DNA from: Fragilaria crotonensis
Taxonomy: Eukaryota; Bacillariophyta; Fragilariophyceae; Fragilariales; Fragilariaceae
DNA length: 64,000 nt
NCBI GenBank assembly: GCA_022925895.1
Contig: JAKSYS010000234.1
Location: 1-64,000, forward strand
Reading direction: 5' to 3'
In this document: in pieces, positions 44,497 through 55,248 of the stretch
Layout of the letters: each line of letters begins with the position of its first letter
Numbering within the stretch: the first letter of the stretch is position 1
Program-made: the position numbers and the translations under genes
The notes under the pieces: generated by a model
Database searches by the model: none
What the model was told of the DNA's origin: nothing
The model's input: only the letters and a program-made list of their open reading frames with translations

Positions 44497-46334
44497 TCAA
44501 ACGTGCCCGTCTCCCAAGCATTGCCTTGCGGCCTTCCTCCATTCGTCCCTTAATTCATTCATGCGTTCATGGATCACAGGTTCCGCAACTGAAGGACATG
44601 CAATTTCACAGTCGATTAAGATATCAAAAAGAGAAGGGATTGAGCAGAGGGATGACGCAATTGTCCCCGTCAACGTGTTGTTGAAGAAAGCCAACGTGGT
44701 CAACTGTGTCAAGCGTCCAATCTCAGTCGGAATTGTGGAAGTCAACTGATTGTCGTTAAAACCCAATGCCGTCAACTTTGTCAAGAGTCCGATCTCACTA
44801 GGAATCGCGGATGTCAAGGAATTGCTGTTGAAATCCAATGACGTCAACTGTGTCAAGAGTCCGATCTCACTTGGGATTGTGGAATTCAACTGATTAGAGG
44901 CGAAGTCCAATTCAGTCAACTTTGTCAAGAGTCCGATCTCCCTTGGAATGGCGGATGTCAACGAATTCTCGTAGAAATCCAGCAACGTCAACTGTGTCAA
45001 GCGTCCGACCTCACTTGGAATGATGGAAGTCAACAAATTGCTGTTAAACTTCAATACCGTCAACTTTGTCAAGAGTCCGATCTCGCTTGGAATTGCGGAT
45101 GTCAAAAAATTCAATGACAAATCCAACCACGTCAACTTTGTCAAGCGTCCAATCTCACTTGGGATTGCGGAAGCCAACCTCGCGGTGTAGAAATTCAAGT
45201 ACGTCAACTGTGTCAACAGTCCGATCTCACTTGGAATTACGGAACCAGTCGTCGTTTCGCCAAACGTGGTTGTCGATCGACACCACGTCAAGTTTGTAAT
45301 GGTAAGAAAGTTACAAGCGATTCCCAACGGCGTCAAGGAGGCTATCGTCGGGGTATCGGTTGCTCTAACAGATGGTGCTCGTGTGGCGATGGGTGGAGAC
45401 GGGGCAATGGTTACTGGAGCGACTGATGGAGTGGTTGATGCAGCGACTGGTGAATTGTCTAGCGCTGCGACTGGTGAAGTGGTCGCCACAGTCGGGCTTT
45501 TGGTTGGTGCCAGTGTCGGGGTTGGGATAGTGGTGGGAGAGGAGATCGATGACGAACTGCTTCCTGTAGCTGATGATCGAACGACAAGTAAAACAACTGC
45601 AACCATCGCGCCAACAAGACAGCTCACAAATAACGCGAGACCCAACGAAGTCCATCGAGATCGGTAGCGTTTCATTCTAACGTACTGGGCCTCGGCAACA
45701 ACCACCGTTCCCTCCTCGTTTCCATCCGGTACCTGGTGTGCTTCCACACAGCAGACAGACCACTTCCACCAGTTGCAATTTGACTGCTGTCGTGTGCACC
45801 AGTATGTGCCACTGCGGAGTTCGGCACTCCTTCTTCCTGCTTGAATTCTTCACTTGTTATTAACTGGCTGCTGGTGGGATCATACGAACGAATTGGTGGC
45901 CTGAATGTCCAACGTGCTGCTGTGATGCGATCGGATCCTTCGCTCGCAAAAGCGCCGGTATCGACGTCGCGACTGCTTGCAACACCTGCCGGGGGCATTC
46001 TTGCCATGGAGTCTACCATCCGCAACCCAGGTGAAGGCATTGGTTCACTCGGTGGTGCAAGTTCCAATTTCTTTGTTTCAACAACATCATGAACAAGGTC
46101 GCGACGACCACTATTATCCTCATCGGCATTATTCACCAGTGCCAATGATGGCGATGCCGAAGCGGACGGAGGAGAGGAACCAGAAGCAGCCGAGGACTCC
46201 GTGGTCATCCGTGGAAAATTATCCGACGAAAATTCTTCGGAAACGTCGTCTTCCTCGTTGATGTCGTCACCTGTAGAGTCCTCCTTGACAACAACAACGT
46301 TGTCAACGTCGTCGGCACTGCCTTGATTTTCCAT
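44497..46334 (-). CDS. LRR membrane protein, copy A
   Basis: Predicted single-pass membrane protein with an intracellular acidic, Ser-rich N terminus of about 210 residues, a basic RMKRYRSR flank, one TM helix (SLGLALFVSCLVGAMVAVV), a Thr/Pro/Ser-rich extracellular stalk, a Cys cap (CNFLTITNLTWC) and about 9 plant-type 24-residue LRRs of the form IPSEIGLLTQLTxLDFxxN. A closing cap (SLCSIPSL...CEIACPS) and a short helical tail follow. The basic side faces the cytosol, so the LRRs should lie outside or in the lumen and may bind ligands or wall components. No kinase domain is attached. The ATG is at 46334. A GTGTG stretch at about 45748-45753 shifts the frame (two bases extra or one missing relative to copy B), just before EAHQVPDGNEEG. 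Otherwise the frame is intact. Confidence 0.75.
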
Positions 46335-46650
46335 CAGAAAACAAGATTTCTACCAGTATATTTATAATGGAGCAGTCTACCGGAGTAGAATGATGTTTGC
46401 CTGAGTTGACGCGTTGAAGCGAGCGCGATTGGTCAAGAATTCGAATCAGATCACCTTCGAGTATGATACTCGGAATAGGGACTCTTTCAGTACTCAGAAG
46501 GGTGCTGCAGTATACTAACAACCTCGTATTTCTCAATAACTTGCAAGTAGAGCACGGTTATTGCTTGTGAAGTACTCCGAGTATGATACCAGTTTAATTA
46601 TCTGAGAGCTGAGCGCTCTCGACGAAGGAGAATCAGTAAGCAGGTCGAAC
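46335..46650. repeat. Duplicated 5' flank of LRR gene A
   Basis: From about 46435 to 46650 this aligns with 61570-61797 upstream of LRR copy B. Shared words include AATCAGATCACCTTCGAGTA, GATACTCGGA, CAACCTCGTATTTCTCAATA and CTCTCGACGAAGGAGAAT. It is part of the segmental duplication that carries the LRR gene. The similarity ends at GAAC (46647-46650), exactly where the copia element begins. Confidence 0.7.
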
Positions 46651-46893
46651 TCAGTTGATTCCTCGCAAGAGCGGCGCATCCGCCATTGCGGGACGACTCT
46701 AAGACATGTAGTCTTCTGAGTAGCAGCTTGCAATTTGACTATTACAAAAAGTAGTTGGCCCTAGACTTGGACCCATCATCCGCAGCTGTAACGTGTCCCA
46801 TCCGCGCATGCGTACTTGGCACGCTTGCGTCAGCCCAAGATACTTCGGTCTTTTGGTGTCCGAATATCCCGCACTCATGGCAAAATTCATTCA
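46651..46893 (-). repeat. 3' LTR of copia element 1
   Basis: Matches 53192-53446. On the plus strand it starts TCAGTTGATTCC and ends ATTCATTCA; on the element's strand it starts TGAATGAATT. It shares the GCAAGAGCGGCGCATCCGCC and CCAAGATACTTCGGTC blocks with the 5' LTR. It is slightly shorter than the 5' copy through small deletions. Confidence 0.75.
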
Positions 46894-47036
46894 GTCCTCG
46901 AGCTAATCGTCAGAGACGACCAGTTCGACCGAATTCATCAATACAGGGCCGGCCGACTTCGGCTGTTATGGCGGTTCCACGTGCATCACGTACGTCCACC
47001 CATCCGTTTTGGGGTGGTTCCATCAATCACTGTGCT

Positions 47037-47774
47037 CCACTCGTAACCGCGTCCTTTTGACCAGTCACAAAGTATGCTGAGCAGAACCCTCTTAGCCGTG
47101 GCCCAGGAAGACACTTGGTTGGGATATCCGCCAAGTTGGTTCTCCGTCCTCCTTAGCGATCCGCACAATACCTGCCGCTTGCGCTTCACGCACTCGGTGG
47201 TAAGCAATCGCATTGTGTTTCTTCTTCAGAGTTGACTCAGGCTTCGTCGAATTCTTGACGACGGATTCATTATCACAAAATACGTTTGTTGGCCCATCCA
47301 CTTGGACATTGCCCATCTTACCTTGCTTGGGTTGTCTGCACCATCGATTGTCCACTTCTTGACTTCGGCACCTAAATATGAGTCAGGTTCCTTCACACTT
47401 CCTTTCTTTAGGGTATACTTGGAGGCGAGGTAGTCCATGACCACTTGCGGTTCGTGCGACACGCACAAAATATCATCCACATAGCAAAGAACATACTCCC
47501 AGTATTTGTCCCCATTCGTCTTCACCTTGGGCCGCATCCATACGTCAGGATCACCTCTGCAACTTACAAAGCCTCCTTCCCGTAACGTGGCCGCCATGTG
47601 GTCTCGCCATCGAGCACCACTTGACTTCAACCCATAGAGAGCTCGAACAATTAGGACCGGTCGACCAACTTTGTCTGCACCAAACTCCAACCCAGCGGTC
47701 GTGTAAACCTTCTCCTTCGTTGGAGCATTAAGGTATGCCCCCCTGCACATCGGCAGAAAGGACATCCAAGTCAT
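47037..47774 (-). pseudogene. Copia RT palm and RNase H remnant
   Basis: Continues the reverse transcriptase after a frameshift near 47745. It contains AYLNAPTKEKVYTTAG, RALYGLKSSGARW and the catalytic box CYVDDILCVSH (about 47465-47495). After VRWAM the sequence jumps, near 47305, to the last part of RNase H (NVFCDNESVV, YHRVREAQAAGIVRI), and after another frameshift to NLADIPTKCLPGPR, the usual end of copia pol. The thumb and the first half of RNase H are missing, so the enzyme cannot be functional. Confidence 0.8.
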
Positions 47775-49476
47775 TCAGTGCCGCCAGCGTGAAAGCAATT
47801 CGTATACTGTCACGTGACACCACACTCGAGTACGTAGACTCTTTCGGCGGATCCGTTTGGTGCCCACCGGCCACCAACCGCGCCTTTCTAGTCAAGTCCA
47901 TCTTGACATCAAAGATCATGTGACAATCAATTTTCTTGTAGAATTTCGGCACTGCATCATCATCAATGAACTCGAATGCTGGCATGACGTTCTTCATCTC
48001 CAATTCGATTGCCTTCCTCCAAAAATCAGTCCCTGTTCGCTCATCGATCTTAAGGGCCTCTGCCACAGTCTTTGGGAGCTCAATGCCAAACTTATGCGTC
48101 TTCGCCCAGTATCTGGCCTTGACTTTCTTGATTATCCGATCCCTTTTACGCAAGACGTTGCGCACCCACCAAGCGAACGCAGGTTCTTCAGCGATCTTGT
48201 TGGCGACAGCGTACTCCGCAACTTGAATCGGATTTGACTCTTTCAATTCTGACAATGGTACCCAGGTCGTTGAGCCATCCCGCCATTCGACTTGCAACTC
48301 CCATCCCCGCGTAGTGATTCGTGGATGTCTCCGTCCCCGTTTGTCTTCAACAAACCCGTCATCCTTTGACAAGGCATGTCCGTTCGTTCGGTGATCGACA
48401 ATTTCACTCATCACTGCATAACTTCGTCCCTCGTCATCGACCTGGGATAACATGTTTTCGGCAATGAGGTTTGCAGTAATCGCTTCCGTTGATCCGTCTG
48501 GAAACTCCACCTCATAGAGACGTGAATCCAGTAACGGATTTGCGTGGCGCTGCCCAATCGGACGACCATCATGGTCGCGCTTCCTCCCAATCACAGTTGC
48601 TTTCTTAGCTTCTCCACCTTGGGGAAGTAGCACCTGGGCAGTTAAGTATTCATCATAGGACTCAGGGGTATGGTCTTCGACATCTTTGGCGGTGCCATCA
48701 AGGTCCCCTGTCCCTGACTGAACGTCGTCCTCGTCATCTTCGAAGACATCATCAGGAACCTCCGGCATGGAGTCCATTAGGTCTGGGTCGATGTCCTCTG
48801 TCTTGAGTCCATCCCCAATCTTAGACTGGATACCTTCATCCAATTCAGATAGTCGGAGCTTTATATCTGGGTTGGCAAGATCATCCTCACTCAATCCCCA
48901 AACAGATTTCCGCACAATCACCTTCCCAGATCTGGTCAGGATATAAAACGCCATAAGGTCGGTTGAAACCTCGGCAACACCAATCCATCGACCAAACAAC
49001 TTCTGCTCAAACGGGAAGCTGCCAACCGGGTCCCAGTACATGACCGGCTCATACCAATCAAACTGGGCGTACTGGGAAATGTCGGGTGTACATCCCAGCA
49101 CGTCTTCATCTGGTACCCTTCCTTGGAGTTGGGGTATATCAAGGGCCGTCAGTCTTCTTATCGCTGCCACCCACTTTCCACAGTAACACCAAAGTCGCTT
49201 CGGTGCCTTGGAGCGCCTCAAGGTCCTCCGGATCCCGACCTTCAATTCTCGAATTGTTGACTCAGCCAGGTTGGACCACGGACTGTATGGGACAGTTTGT
49301 TCTTGCTTGACGCGGAACCGTCTACAAATCTTTCCAAACTCACCGTGGACCTCTTCAGGTGCATTGTCTGTCACAATAGTCTGGGGTATCCCAACCTCTT
49401 GAATGAATGGCATCAAAGCATTTTGACCAGCCAAGCCTTTGCTTTTCATGGGGTAGAAGTGGTCACTCCCGACCAT
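47728..49476 (-). CDS. Copia integrase core and N-terminal RT region
   Basis: Open frame of 582 codons inside element 1. The first part holds the integrase core with the second acidic residue in VTDNAPEE and the Glu in NLAESTIRELK; the first Asp lies upstream in another frame (YSDTMF, about 49550). It continues through the C-terminal integrase region and an acidic linker, with a chromodomain-like hydrophobic core (WELQVEWRDGSTTWVPLSELK). It then enters the RT fingers (DFWRKAIELEMKNV, KARLVAGG, SADVQG). The frame breaks shortly after SADVQG. The codon at the left edge is not a true start, because this is an internal slice of the pol polyprotein. Confidence 0.8.
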   Translation of the reverse strand: MVGSDHFYPMKSKGLAGQNALMPFIQEVGIPQTIVTDNAPEEVHGEFGKICRRFRVKQEQTVPYSPWSNLAESTIRELKVGIRRTLRRSKAPKRLWCYCGKWVAAIRRLTALDIPQLQGRVPDEDVLGCTPDISQYAQFDWYEPVMYWDPVGSFPFEQKLFGRWIGVAEVSTDLMAFYILTRSGKVIVRKSVWGLSEDDLANPDIKLRLSELDEGIQSKIGDGLKTEDIDPDLMDSMPEVPDDVFEDDEDDVQSGTGDLDGTAKDVEDHTPESYDEYLTAQVLLPQGGEAKKATVIGRKRDHDGRPIGQRHANPLLDSRLYEVEFPDGSTEAITANLIAENMLSQVDDEGRSYAVMSEIVDHRTNGHALSKDDGFVEDKRGRRHPRITTRGWELQVEWRDGSTTWVPLSELKESNPIQVAEYAVANKIAEEPAFAWWVRNVLRKRDRIIKKVKARYWAKTHKFGIELPKTVAEALKIDERTGTDFWRKAIELEMKNVMPAFEFIDDDAVPKFYKKIDCHMIFDVKMDLTRKARLVAGGHQTDPPKESTYSSVVSRDSIRIAFTLAALNDLDVLSADVQGGIP

Positions 49477-50593
49477 TGGTGAACACCTGTGCAGCCAAGT
49501 GTCCCCTGACTGATTGTGTCTTCGAAAACATCGTATCCGAGTACCAGCGCCCGCTTAGGTTTGGGAAAGCGAGATGATCAAGCTTCTGACGTACCTTCCT
49601 TTCACCCGGTGCCAAGACATTCCTTATCCCAGATTGTGTTGTCACTTGCAACGTTCTCTTGGCAGTGTCAAGGCCAACTCCCCATCTTCTGGAAAGAATC
49701 TCAGGTGTTAAGGCAGATCGTTTCTCACTAGTTGAAAGGGAAAACAATTTCCGGCTTTCTCCATCCATTGGGTAGACATCATTGTCCGTTCTCCCGGATA
49801 AGCCGTCACCGACAATGTCATCTACTGCGACGTTAATTGCAGCCACCAACCGGTTCCCAAGAGAGTCATCCTCCAGACCGATGGGAGCGTTCATCGAGCT
49901 TAAAGATTTCACCGCCGAAACCAACCTCGAAGCATTCCTCACATGATCAGTTGCCAATAACGTTTCGGCAACACTCACGCTGGAAACATATGTCTCCTCC
50001 TTTTGGCAAACTGGTCAGAAGAGGGATCCCAGCGCATCGGGGATGTCAATTCAACGTGGGGTATTGTTCGTATTCTTCCCAAGTGGGTTTACGACTCACG
50101 AAACCGGAAGAGATGCCGTCAAGGGATAAAGGAATTCGCAACTTTGCGGTTGGGTGATAAATTGAATGCGAAGACTTGGAATCAAACTGGCGGGTACATC
50201 CTCAACCGTGACTCCATTCGCACGTAGTTGGTTGGGGTTGAGCAGAGTGACATCCACTCGGTCCCCGAAATACAGAGCCTCGTTGATAATGAGGATGTAC
50301 GGTTGCCCGTCAGTAGGGTGAATCCACAAAGTCGCAACAGTGGCGATGGAGACATCCGGTATGGGCTTATATTCACCGCTGTAAGGATGAACGGTGACCT
50401 GACGACCTTCGTCAGAGACAAGCAGAGTGTTGCGACCTGCGACACAAGTATCCGCATGAGAATCGAGTTCGGTGCGTGTATCTTCATCGTCCCCGGAGGG
50501 TGTCGATGCGGATACGCGAAAGACATGTTTCACAAACCGAGAGCAAAGATTAGAAGGGGGCCCGGCCTCTCGAACATAAGTGGAGACTAACAT
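49463..50593 (-). pseudogene. Copia protease and GAG-pre-integrase region
   Basis: Two adjacent frames of the pol polyprotein. The first (50593-50096) carries the aspartic protease site ELDSHADTCVAG, where DSHADT replaces the retroviral DTG; this variant is typical of copia elements in diatoms. The second (49978-49463) carries the GAG-pre-integrase zinc region leading to GRWYSDTMFSKTQSVRG, which provides the first integrase Asp. The two are joined only through a frame shift, and a further shift leads into the integrase core. Confidence 0.7.
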
Positions 50594-50629
50594 TAGGTCG
50601 TCTGTCTTAACGAGAGCCGGCGCGAGGCA

Positions 50630-52057
50630 TCAAGCCTGCTTCTGCTGCTCACCATGAGCAGCACGACCAAACTGTTTTCCAGCATTGGAAACCACAGGTG
50701 TCTTGGTGCCTTCATTGTCATCAGGGGGTGCCTCCTCCTGAGTCGCGACAACGGCAACGCTGCGAGCGTCAGACTTGTCCTTCTTCTCCTTCTTCTTTGC
50801 TTCCTCACGGAGCTGCTTGACTTTCGCCTTCTCGAAAGGCTTCAATTTGTTGTAGTCTTTGGCCGAGTATTGGCCAGAATGAATTGCAATGCCACTTGGT
50901 GTCTTGTCATCATCATTGGACTTCGACTTGTCTTTCTTGTGCTTAGCCTTCTTCTTGTCCTTTTCGACTCCAACCTTAGAGATCTCACGAACATCAGAAG
51001 GTGACTTGGTCCTGGTCTTGGTATTTTCCACAATCGTCTTGAAATACTGCTGGCACACTTCAAAGTTGGTCAACTTTAGTTCATCGCCCATGCAACCTTG
51101 AATGGCGGTCTCCAACTTTGGGTCACGTATCCCAGCCAGAAAATCTGTAACCTTCTTGGTTTCAGCAACTGGCTCTTCCAAAACAACAATTCATTGTGAG
51201 CCTGTTGAAGACGTGCAACATACTGATCAAATGAGAACTTGCCCTTGCCAGTGTAGGTAGCTGTTGCGAGCATGTTATATGCCTTAGCTTTCCTAGTGGC
51301 AATAGCAGACTTGCCCTCTGCCTGCGACTTCAAAGCCTTGAAAGCTGCGACCATCGCGCTTCTTGTTAAATGTCTGAAGGAATGGCCATCCCTGTCCCTC
51401 CATCACAAAGGGCTTAAGGATGTCAAACACACGCTTGTTGTCACGAGAAAAGGTTTCACCCTCGAGGACGGAAGTGGCGATCAAGTCATCATCGACTGAA
51501 TCCCAATTATTGCGCGCAAGATCATCTGGCGCCGCCTCATCATTGTCCCGGATGACATAAACAAGCGGGGTCCCCGCCACGACACTCCTCTGCTGAGCAA
51601 GGTAAGTCATAAACAGTTCAATCCAAGTAGGCCATGCAGTCATTAACATTAACTTTGGCGGTTCCTTCGCATCGTCCCCATCCTTCTTTGCTCGAGCAAT
51701 CTCCTCCAACTCAGTCAATCGATTGAGAAAGCGCGACGAGGTGCGTTCATCGAAAAGAGCGGGGTTTGGAGCATCGCCGCGAAGAAGGGAGTAATCTGCC
51801 CACGAGCGTAGGGCCTTAAACTTCCTAACCGCAAGGTAAGGGAACGTTGGGGACGCGACAGGATCATCGTCGTCATCGACATCAGCCGCCTTTGGCTTCC
51901 ACCTGGAGAGGTGCTGAATCATAGTGTCAATCTCTGGAAAAGGTAAGGCAGTTAGATCATTGATGGTACGAATACCTTGGTTTGCAATCAATTCCCGCGT
52001 AGGTACATCAAAACCCAAGCGGGTAAGGCAAGCAGTGAAGGATCTGGCATCAGCCAT
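50630..52057 (-). CDS. Copia gag polyprotein (frameshifted)
   Basis: Structural protein of element 1. It starts at ATG 52057 with MADARSFTACLTRLGF and a helical domain, followed by an acidic linker and a capsid-like region (FPYLAVRKFKALRSWADYS, LMLMTAWPTWIELFMTYLA). Two frame changes, near 51345 and 51185, split it into three open frames (52057-51293, 51354-51076, 51181-50630), but the protein sense is continuous (KKRDG / AFKALKSQAEGKS / MEEPVAETKKVTDFLAGI). The last part is very Lys-rich and ends in a stop at 50630, before protease. I see no CCHC zinc knuckle. The same three-part order is found in the gag fragments of element 2. Confidence 0.75.
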
Positions 52058-52381
52058 GGTGACAAGTGAGACAGGAGGGTAGTTACCGGATTAACCGCGT
52101 GGTTTGCAAATTTGGCAAAATTGTGAGCCCCAGGCCCTCGGGTGCATGTACGTGTTCCTGGTACGTTCCCTACGTAGGAATACTTTGCACGTACACGTCC
52201 AATCCTGTTTGCTGTGAGTCACACGGGTAGATTCACAAGAACTCCCTAAGTACTCCGTTGCCGCGGATGACGCATTCGTGACAAATGGCTGACATACGCG
52301 TCACGCATTGGTCACACGGATGAGAGTACTTAGGAGCCTCGCAGACCAAACGCACAAACGGCCACGCGCATACGCAAAAAC

Positions 52382-52475
52382 AGTCGTGTCTGTGAAGGCA
52401 TGCGTGCCCAACTTGAAGTAACAGTCGTGTCTGTGGAGGCATGCGTGCCCAACTTGAAGTAACAGTCGTGTCTCG
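52382..52475. repeat. 41-bp tandem repeat in the copia leader
   Basis: Two full units and a partial third of a 41-bp sequence beginning AGTCGTGTCTGTG and containing GGCATGCGTGCCC, itself a near-palindrome. It lies in the untranslated leader between the PBS and gag of element 1. No coding sense is apparent on either strand. Confidence 0.7.
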
Positions 52476-53178
52476 GACATCTATGACCCCATAACAATAG
52501 GTAACCAACCCGAACGAGTACTCACAACAGTCATTGTCGTGCTCGTGCGGTTCTCGTGTTCATATGCGTGGCCATCACACGTACGTCGTACGCTTCCATA
52601 TGGTTTTCACGTTCATACGCGTGAGCATTACGCGTATGTCAATCGTGACTCATTCCGATCAAAATTCTCGGTTGAAGGATACTTATGGCATCCATTCGTT
52701 ACCAAGTTATGTAAACAACAAACTCTGTTCGGAAAATGTCCAGTATAAGTCAATCTCGTAGAAATTGTACTAGACAGACAACCAAGATCCAATCCTGGCA
52801 TGGATTGGTACCAAATAGTGTCGTGTTCACATAAACACCACTATACTAGTATCATGACGTGCGCTACACCACCTTTACGGCGAAAGCGAAACAACGCCTC
52901 TTATGGTCGGTCTTTCCTCTCTTATGATGGCGCCAAATGGCGCTTCACATTGAACCCCCATCGGAGTTAGGTCTTTGCGTTCGGGAGACGTTCACCGACA
53001 CGCCGACGGTAGCGTTACCGTCTTCGAGCCACGGCTGCAGGCCTGGATCATTCGACCACCACGACCACAGGACTATTATCGCAGAATCCGCGCTCCTTCT
53101 GCTGTTGAGGCTGATCAGGCCTCCTCATCAACCATTGACGAAAGCATTTAATGTCTACAACATAGCTACATGCCTGTT

Positions 53179-53191
53179 GGGTCTGATAAAC
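53179..53191 (-). other. PBS-like motif of copia element 1
   Basis: On the minus strand GTTTATCAGACCC follows directly after the 5' LTR. The same 13-mer follows the 5' LTR of element 2 and occurs alone at 8172. The position suggests a primer-binding site, perhaps for an internal tRNA segment as in other copia elements; the tRNA is not identified. Confidence 0.55.
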
Positions 53192-53446
53192 TCAGTTGAT
53201 TCCCTCGCAAGAGCGGCGCATCCGCCATTGCCAGGGACGACTCTAAGACATGTAGTAATCAACTAGTAGCAGCATGCAACTTGACTATTTACAAAAAGAG
53301 TGAGCATATTCTAGACTTGTTCCCTCATGCCGCGGATGAAGTGTCCCATCCGCGCATGCGTACGTGGCACGCGTCTTGCGTCAGCCCAAGATACTTCGGT
53401 CTGTCCCGGTGTCCGAATATCCCGCACTCATGGCAGAATTCATTCA
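53192..53446 (-). repeat. 5' LTR of copia element 1
   Basis: Read on the minus strand it starts TGAATGAATTCTGCCATGAG and ends ACTGA next to the PBS-like motif. It matches the 3' LTR at 46651-46893, and its first 45 bases also resemble the LTR of element 2 on the opposite strand. Confidence 0.75.
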
Positions 53447-53523
53447 GAACGAAACTGATCCGAAACATTCACCGAGATCGTGTCAACTACTATACCGGTA
53501 GACTGTAGAGGATTTTAAGCAAC

Positions 53524-53802
53524 TGAATGAATTCTATCACGAGTTCGAGTTATTCGGACACCCGGACAAGCCAGGCGAGCTAGGGATTTTATGCCGGTTG
53601 CGCTATACTACATAGTACATAGGGCTCACCAAAGGACCCGGATCAGCCCTCCAGCCAGTGTCAGAAGTGTTCCTAGATTAGTAGACTCACTCTTTTTATA
53701 ATTGATCAAGTTGTAAGCTGATACTTCTAGTGATTCACTGTAATGCAAAGAGTCAATATCCTGCATGGTCAGATGTGCCGCACTTGCAATGGGTTTAATT
53801 CA
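53524..53802 (+). repeat. 5' LTR of copia element 2 (plus strand)
   Basis: Begins TGAATGAATTCTATCACGAG and ends TTTAATTCA, giving TG...CA ends, and is followed immediately by the PBS-like GTTTATCAGACCC (53803-53815). It resembles the isolated LTR at 680-941 over most of its length and the start of the LTR of element 1 in inverted orientation. Only 77 bp separate it from element 1, so the two elements stand head to head. Confidence 0.65.
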
Positions 53803-54885
53803 GTTTATCAGACCCAAATGCTCAAGGGCGACCCTGTGGATCACTGCTGTCATCCAAGAATGTGGATGATGGGGCCTGATCAGCCTGAACAGGAACCTGA
53901 ATTCTGCACACAGAGACTGGGGATCTTTGGTGACATATCTCTTGAAGAAAAAACATTATGACCATTTGCACCTAGGAAACACATAACATCCCACATGTTG
54001 TTTTAAAAATGATTTACAATTGCCTAAACCTGCCATGTAACGGATCTGAACGGCTCAATTTTGAATGAAGAATGTGATACCATATGATACCATTTGAAAC
54101 AAAAATCATGGTAAAAACAACGATCCACATTTATTTTAGCTAAGATTATCGCATGATACGATTTTCAAAAAATTCAAAAAAATTGAGCTTGATTTCATCT
54201 TCGTAAGAACGTACCTTAAAAAGGCAAAGTCATGGCTGAGGGGGGACCCGATTTCAGCAAACATTGTTTTGCACAGAAAAGTGCCTTGGCTGTGGTAGTA
54301 TGTCATGTTTGCAGGAGGTTGCATTATAAAACCTTCAGCGCAAATCCACCTTATTGATTTTTCCGGATCATTTCTTACAGGAATGGCAAACAATGGATGA
54401 ATTAAAAACAATGCTTGTTACTTAGATACATGTGCCCAATGCTGGGCACTTGAGAATGATTTAAGCTCCTTTGTCAGCATATTTACCCTCCTGTCCAAAG
54501 AATTCAACAATGAACGCCTGCATGAACGTGAAAAGCACATGGGCATAACAATGATTGTTGGGGCTGAGTAACCATTTGAAAATTTTTATAGGTTGTTGGG
54601 ATTTATTGAATGTCACATTGGCAAGTCCCGATTGCTCCGAGATTCTTTGTCAAAACAGCAGTCGTCAGGGCTATTGTCTATTAAACAATTTTGCAACGGT
54701 ATTCACAGCAAAGACAATTGAAAAATGTGAATGACTTAAGGTAACAACTTTCCATGTAGGAAAGCAGCATACCAGATTTTAAGTACCTTGCCGGAAATGC
54801 TTTCCTGACTTTTGAGCTCACTTTTTTCAGAGTTGGCTGATAACTCCCAAATTCGTGGAAACTATATTTTTCACCACTTTCCACT
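53803..54885 (+). other. Leader of copia element 2
   Basis: AT-rich untranslated leader between the 5' LTR/PBS and the gag start. No open frame of note is present on the plus strand, and a 91-codon minus-strand frame (54411-54136) has no recognisable motif. The length (about 1.1 kb) matches the leader of element 1. Confidence 0.5.
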
Positions 54886-55248
54886 ATGGCAGGGCACAGG
54901 TTCTTCAGTGCTTGTCTCGCCTGCTTGGGGCTTGATGCTCCCACTTACAAATTGCTTGATGGCCAGGGAATTCACGCCATCCATTATTTGACTGACCTTC
55001 CATTTCCAGAGATTGACAAGATGATCCACCTTTCCAGGTGGAAGCCCAGGGTGGTCAATATTGAAGATGACGAAGAACTTGTACCTACCCTCATGTTTCC
55101 CTACCTTGCAGTTGGGAAGTTCAAGGCTCTCCGCTCTTGGGCGGAATAGCTACTGTATCCTTCGCGGCGATGCTCCGAACCCTGTTCACTTTGATGACCG
55201 CGCTGTCATGCACTTTCCTAATTGGTTGATGGAGTTGGAGGAGATCAA
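54886..55248 (+). pseudogene. Copia element 2 gag, 5' fragment
   Basis: Starts at an ATG and parallels the gag of element 1: FFSACLACLGLDAPTYKLL, LTDLPFPEIDKMIHLSRWKP, then FPYLAVGKFKALRSWAE before a frameshift stop at 55149. The adjoining frame continues with ILRGDAPNPVHFDDRA and WLMELEEI. It ends at the left terminus of the TIR element and resumes at 58130. Protein similarity to element 1 gag is clear but moderate, so the two are different subfamilies. Confidence 0.75.

Larger units (their letters stand above)
46651..53446 (-). mobile_element. Defective Ty1/copia (CoDi-like) LTR retrotransposon, element 1
   Basis: Minus-strand element of about 6.8 kb bounded by LTRs at 53192-53446 (5') and 46651-46893 (3'). 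The four bases GAAC flank it on both sides (46647-46650 and 53447-53450). The duplicated flank at 61790 reads GATCGAACGAAACTGG without an insert, giving a paralogous empty site. Order inside: PBS-like motif, about 1.1-kb leader, gag, protease, integrase, reverse transcriptase and a partial RNase H. The DSHADT protease motif fits diatom CoDi elements. Several frameshifts and a deletion between the RT palm and the RNase H end make it non-autonomous. LTRs differ by many substitutions and indels, so it is not recent. Confidence 0.85.
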
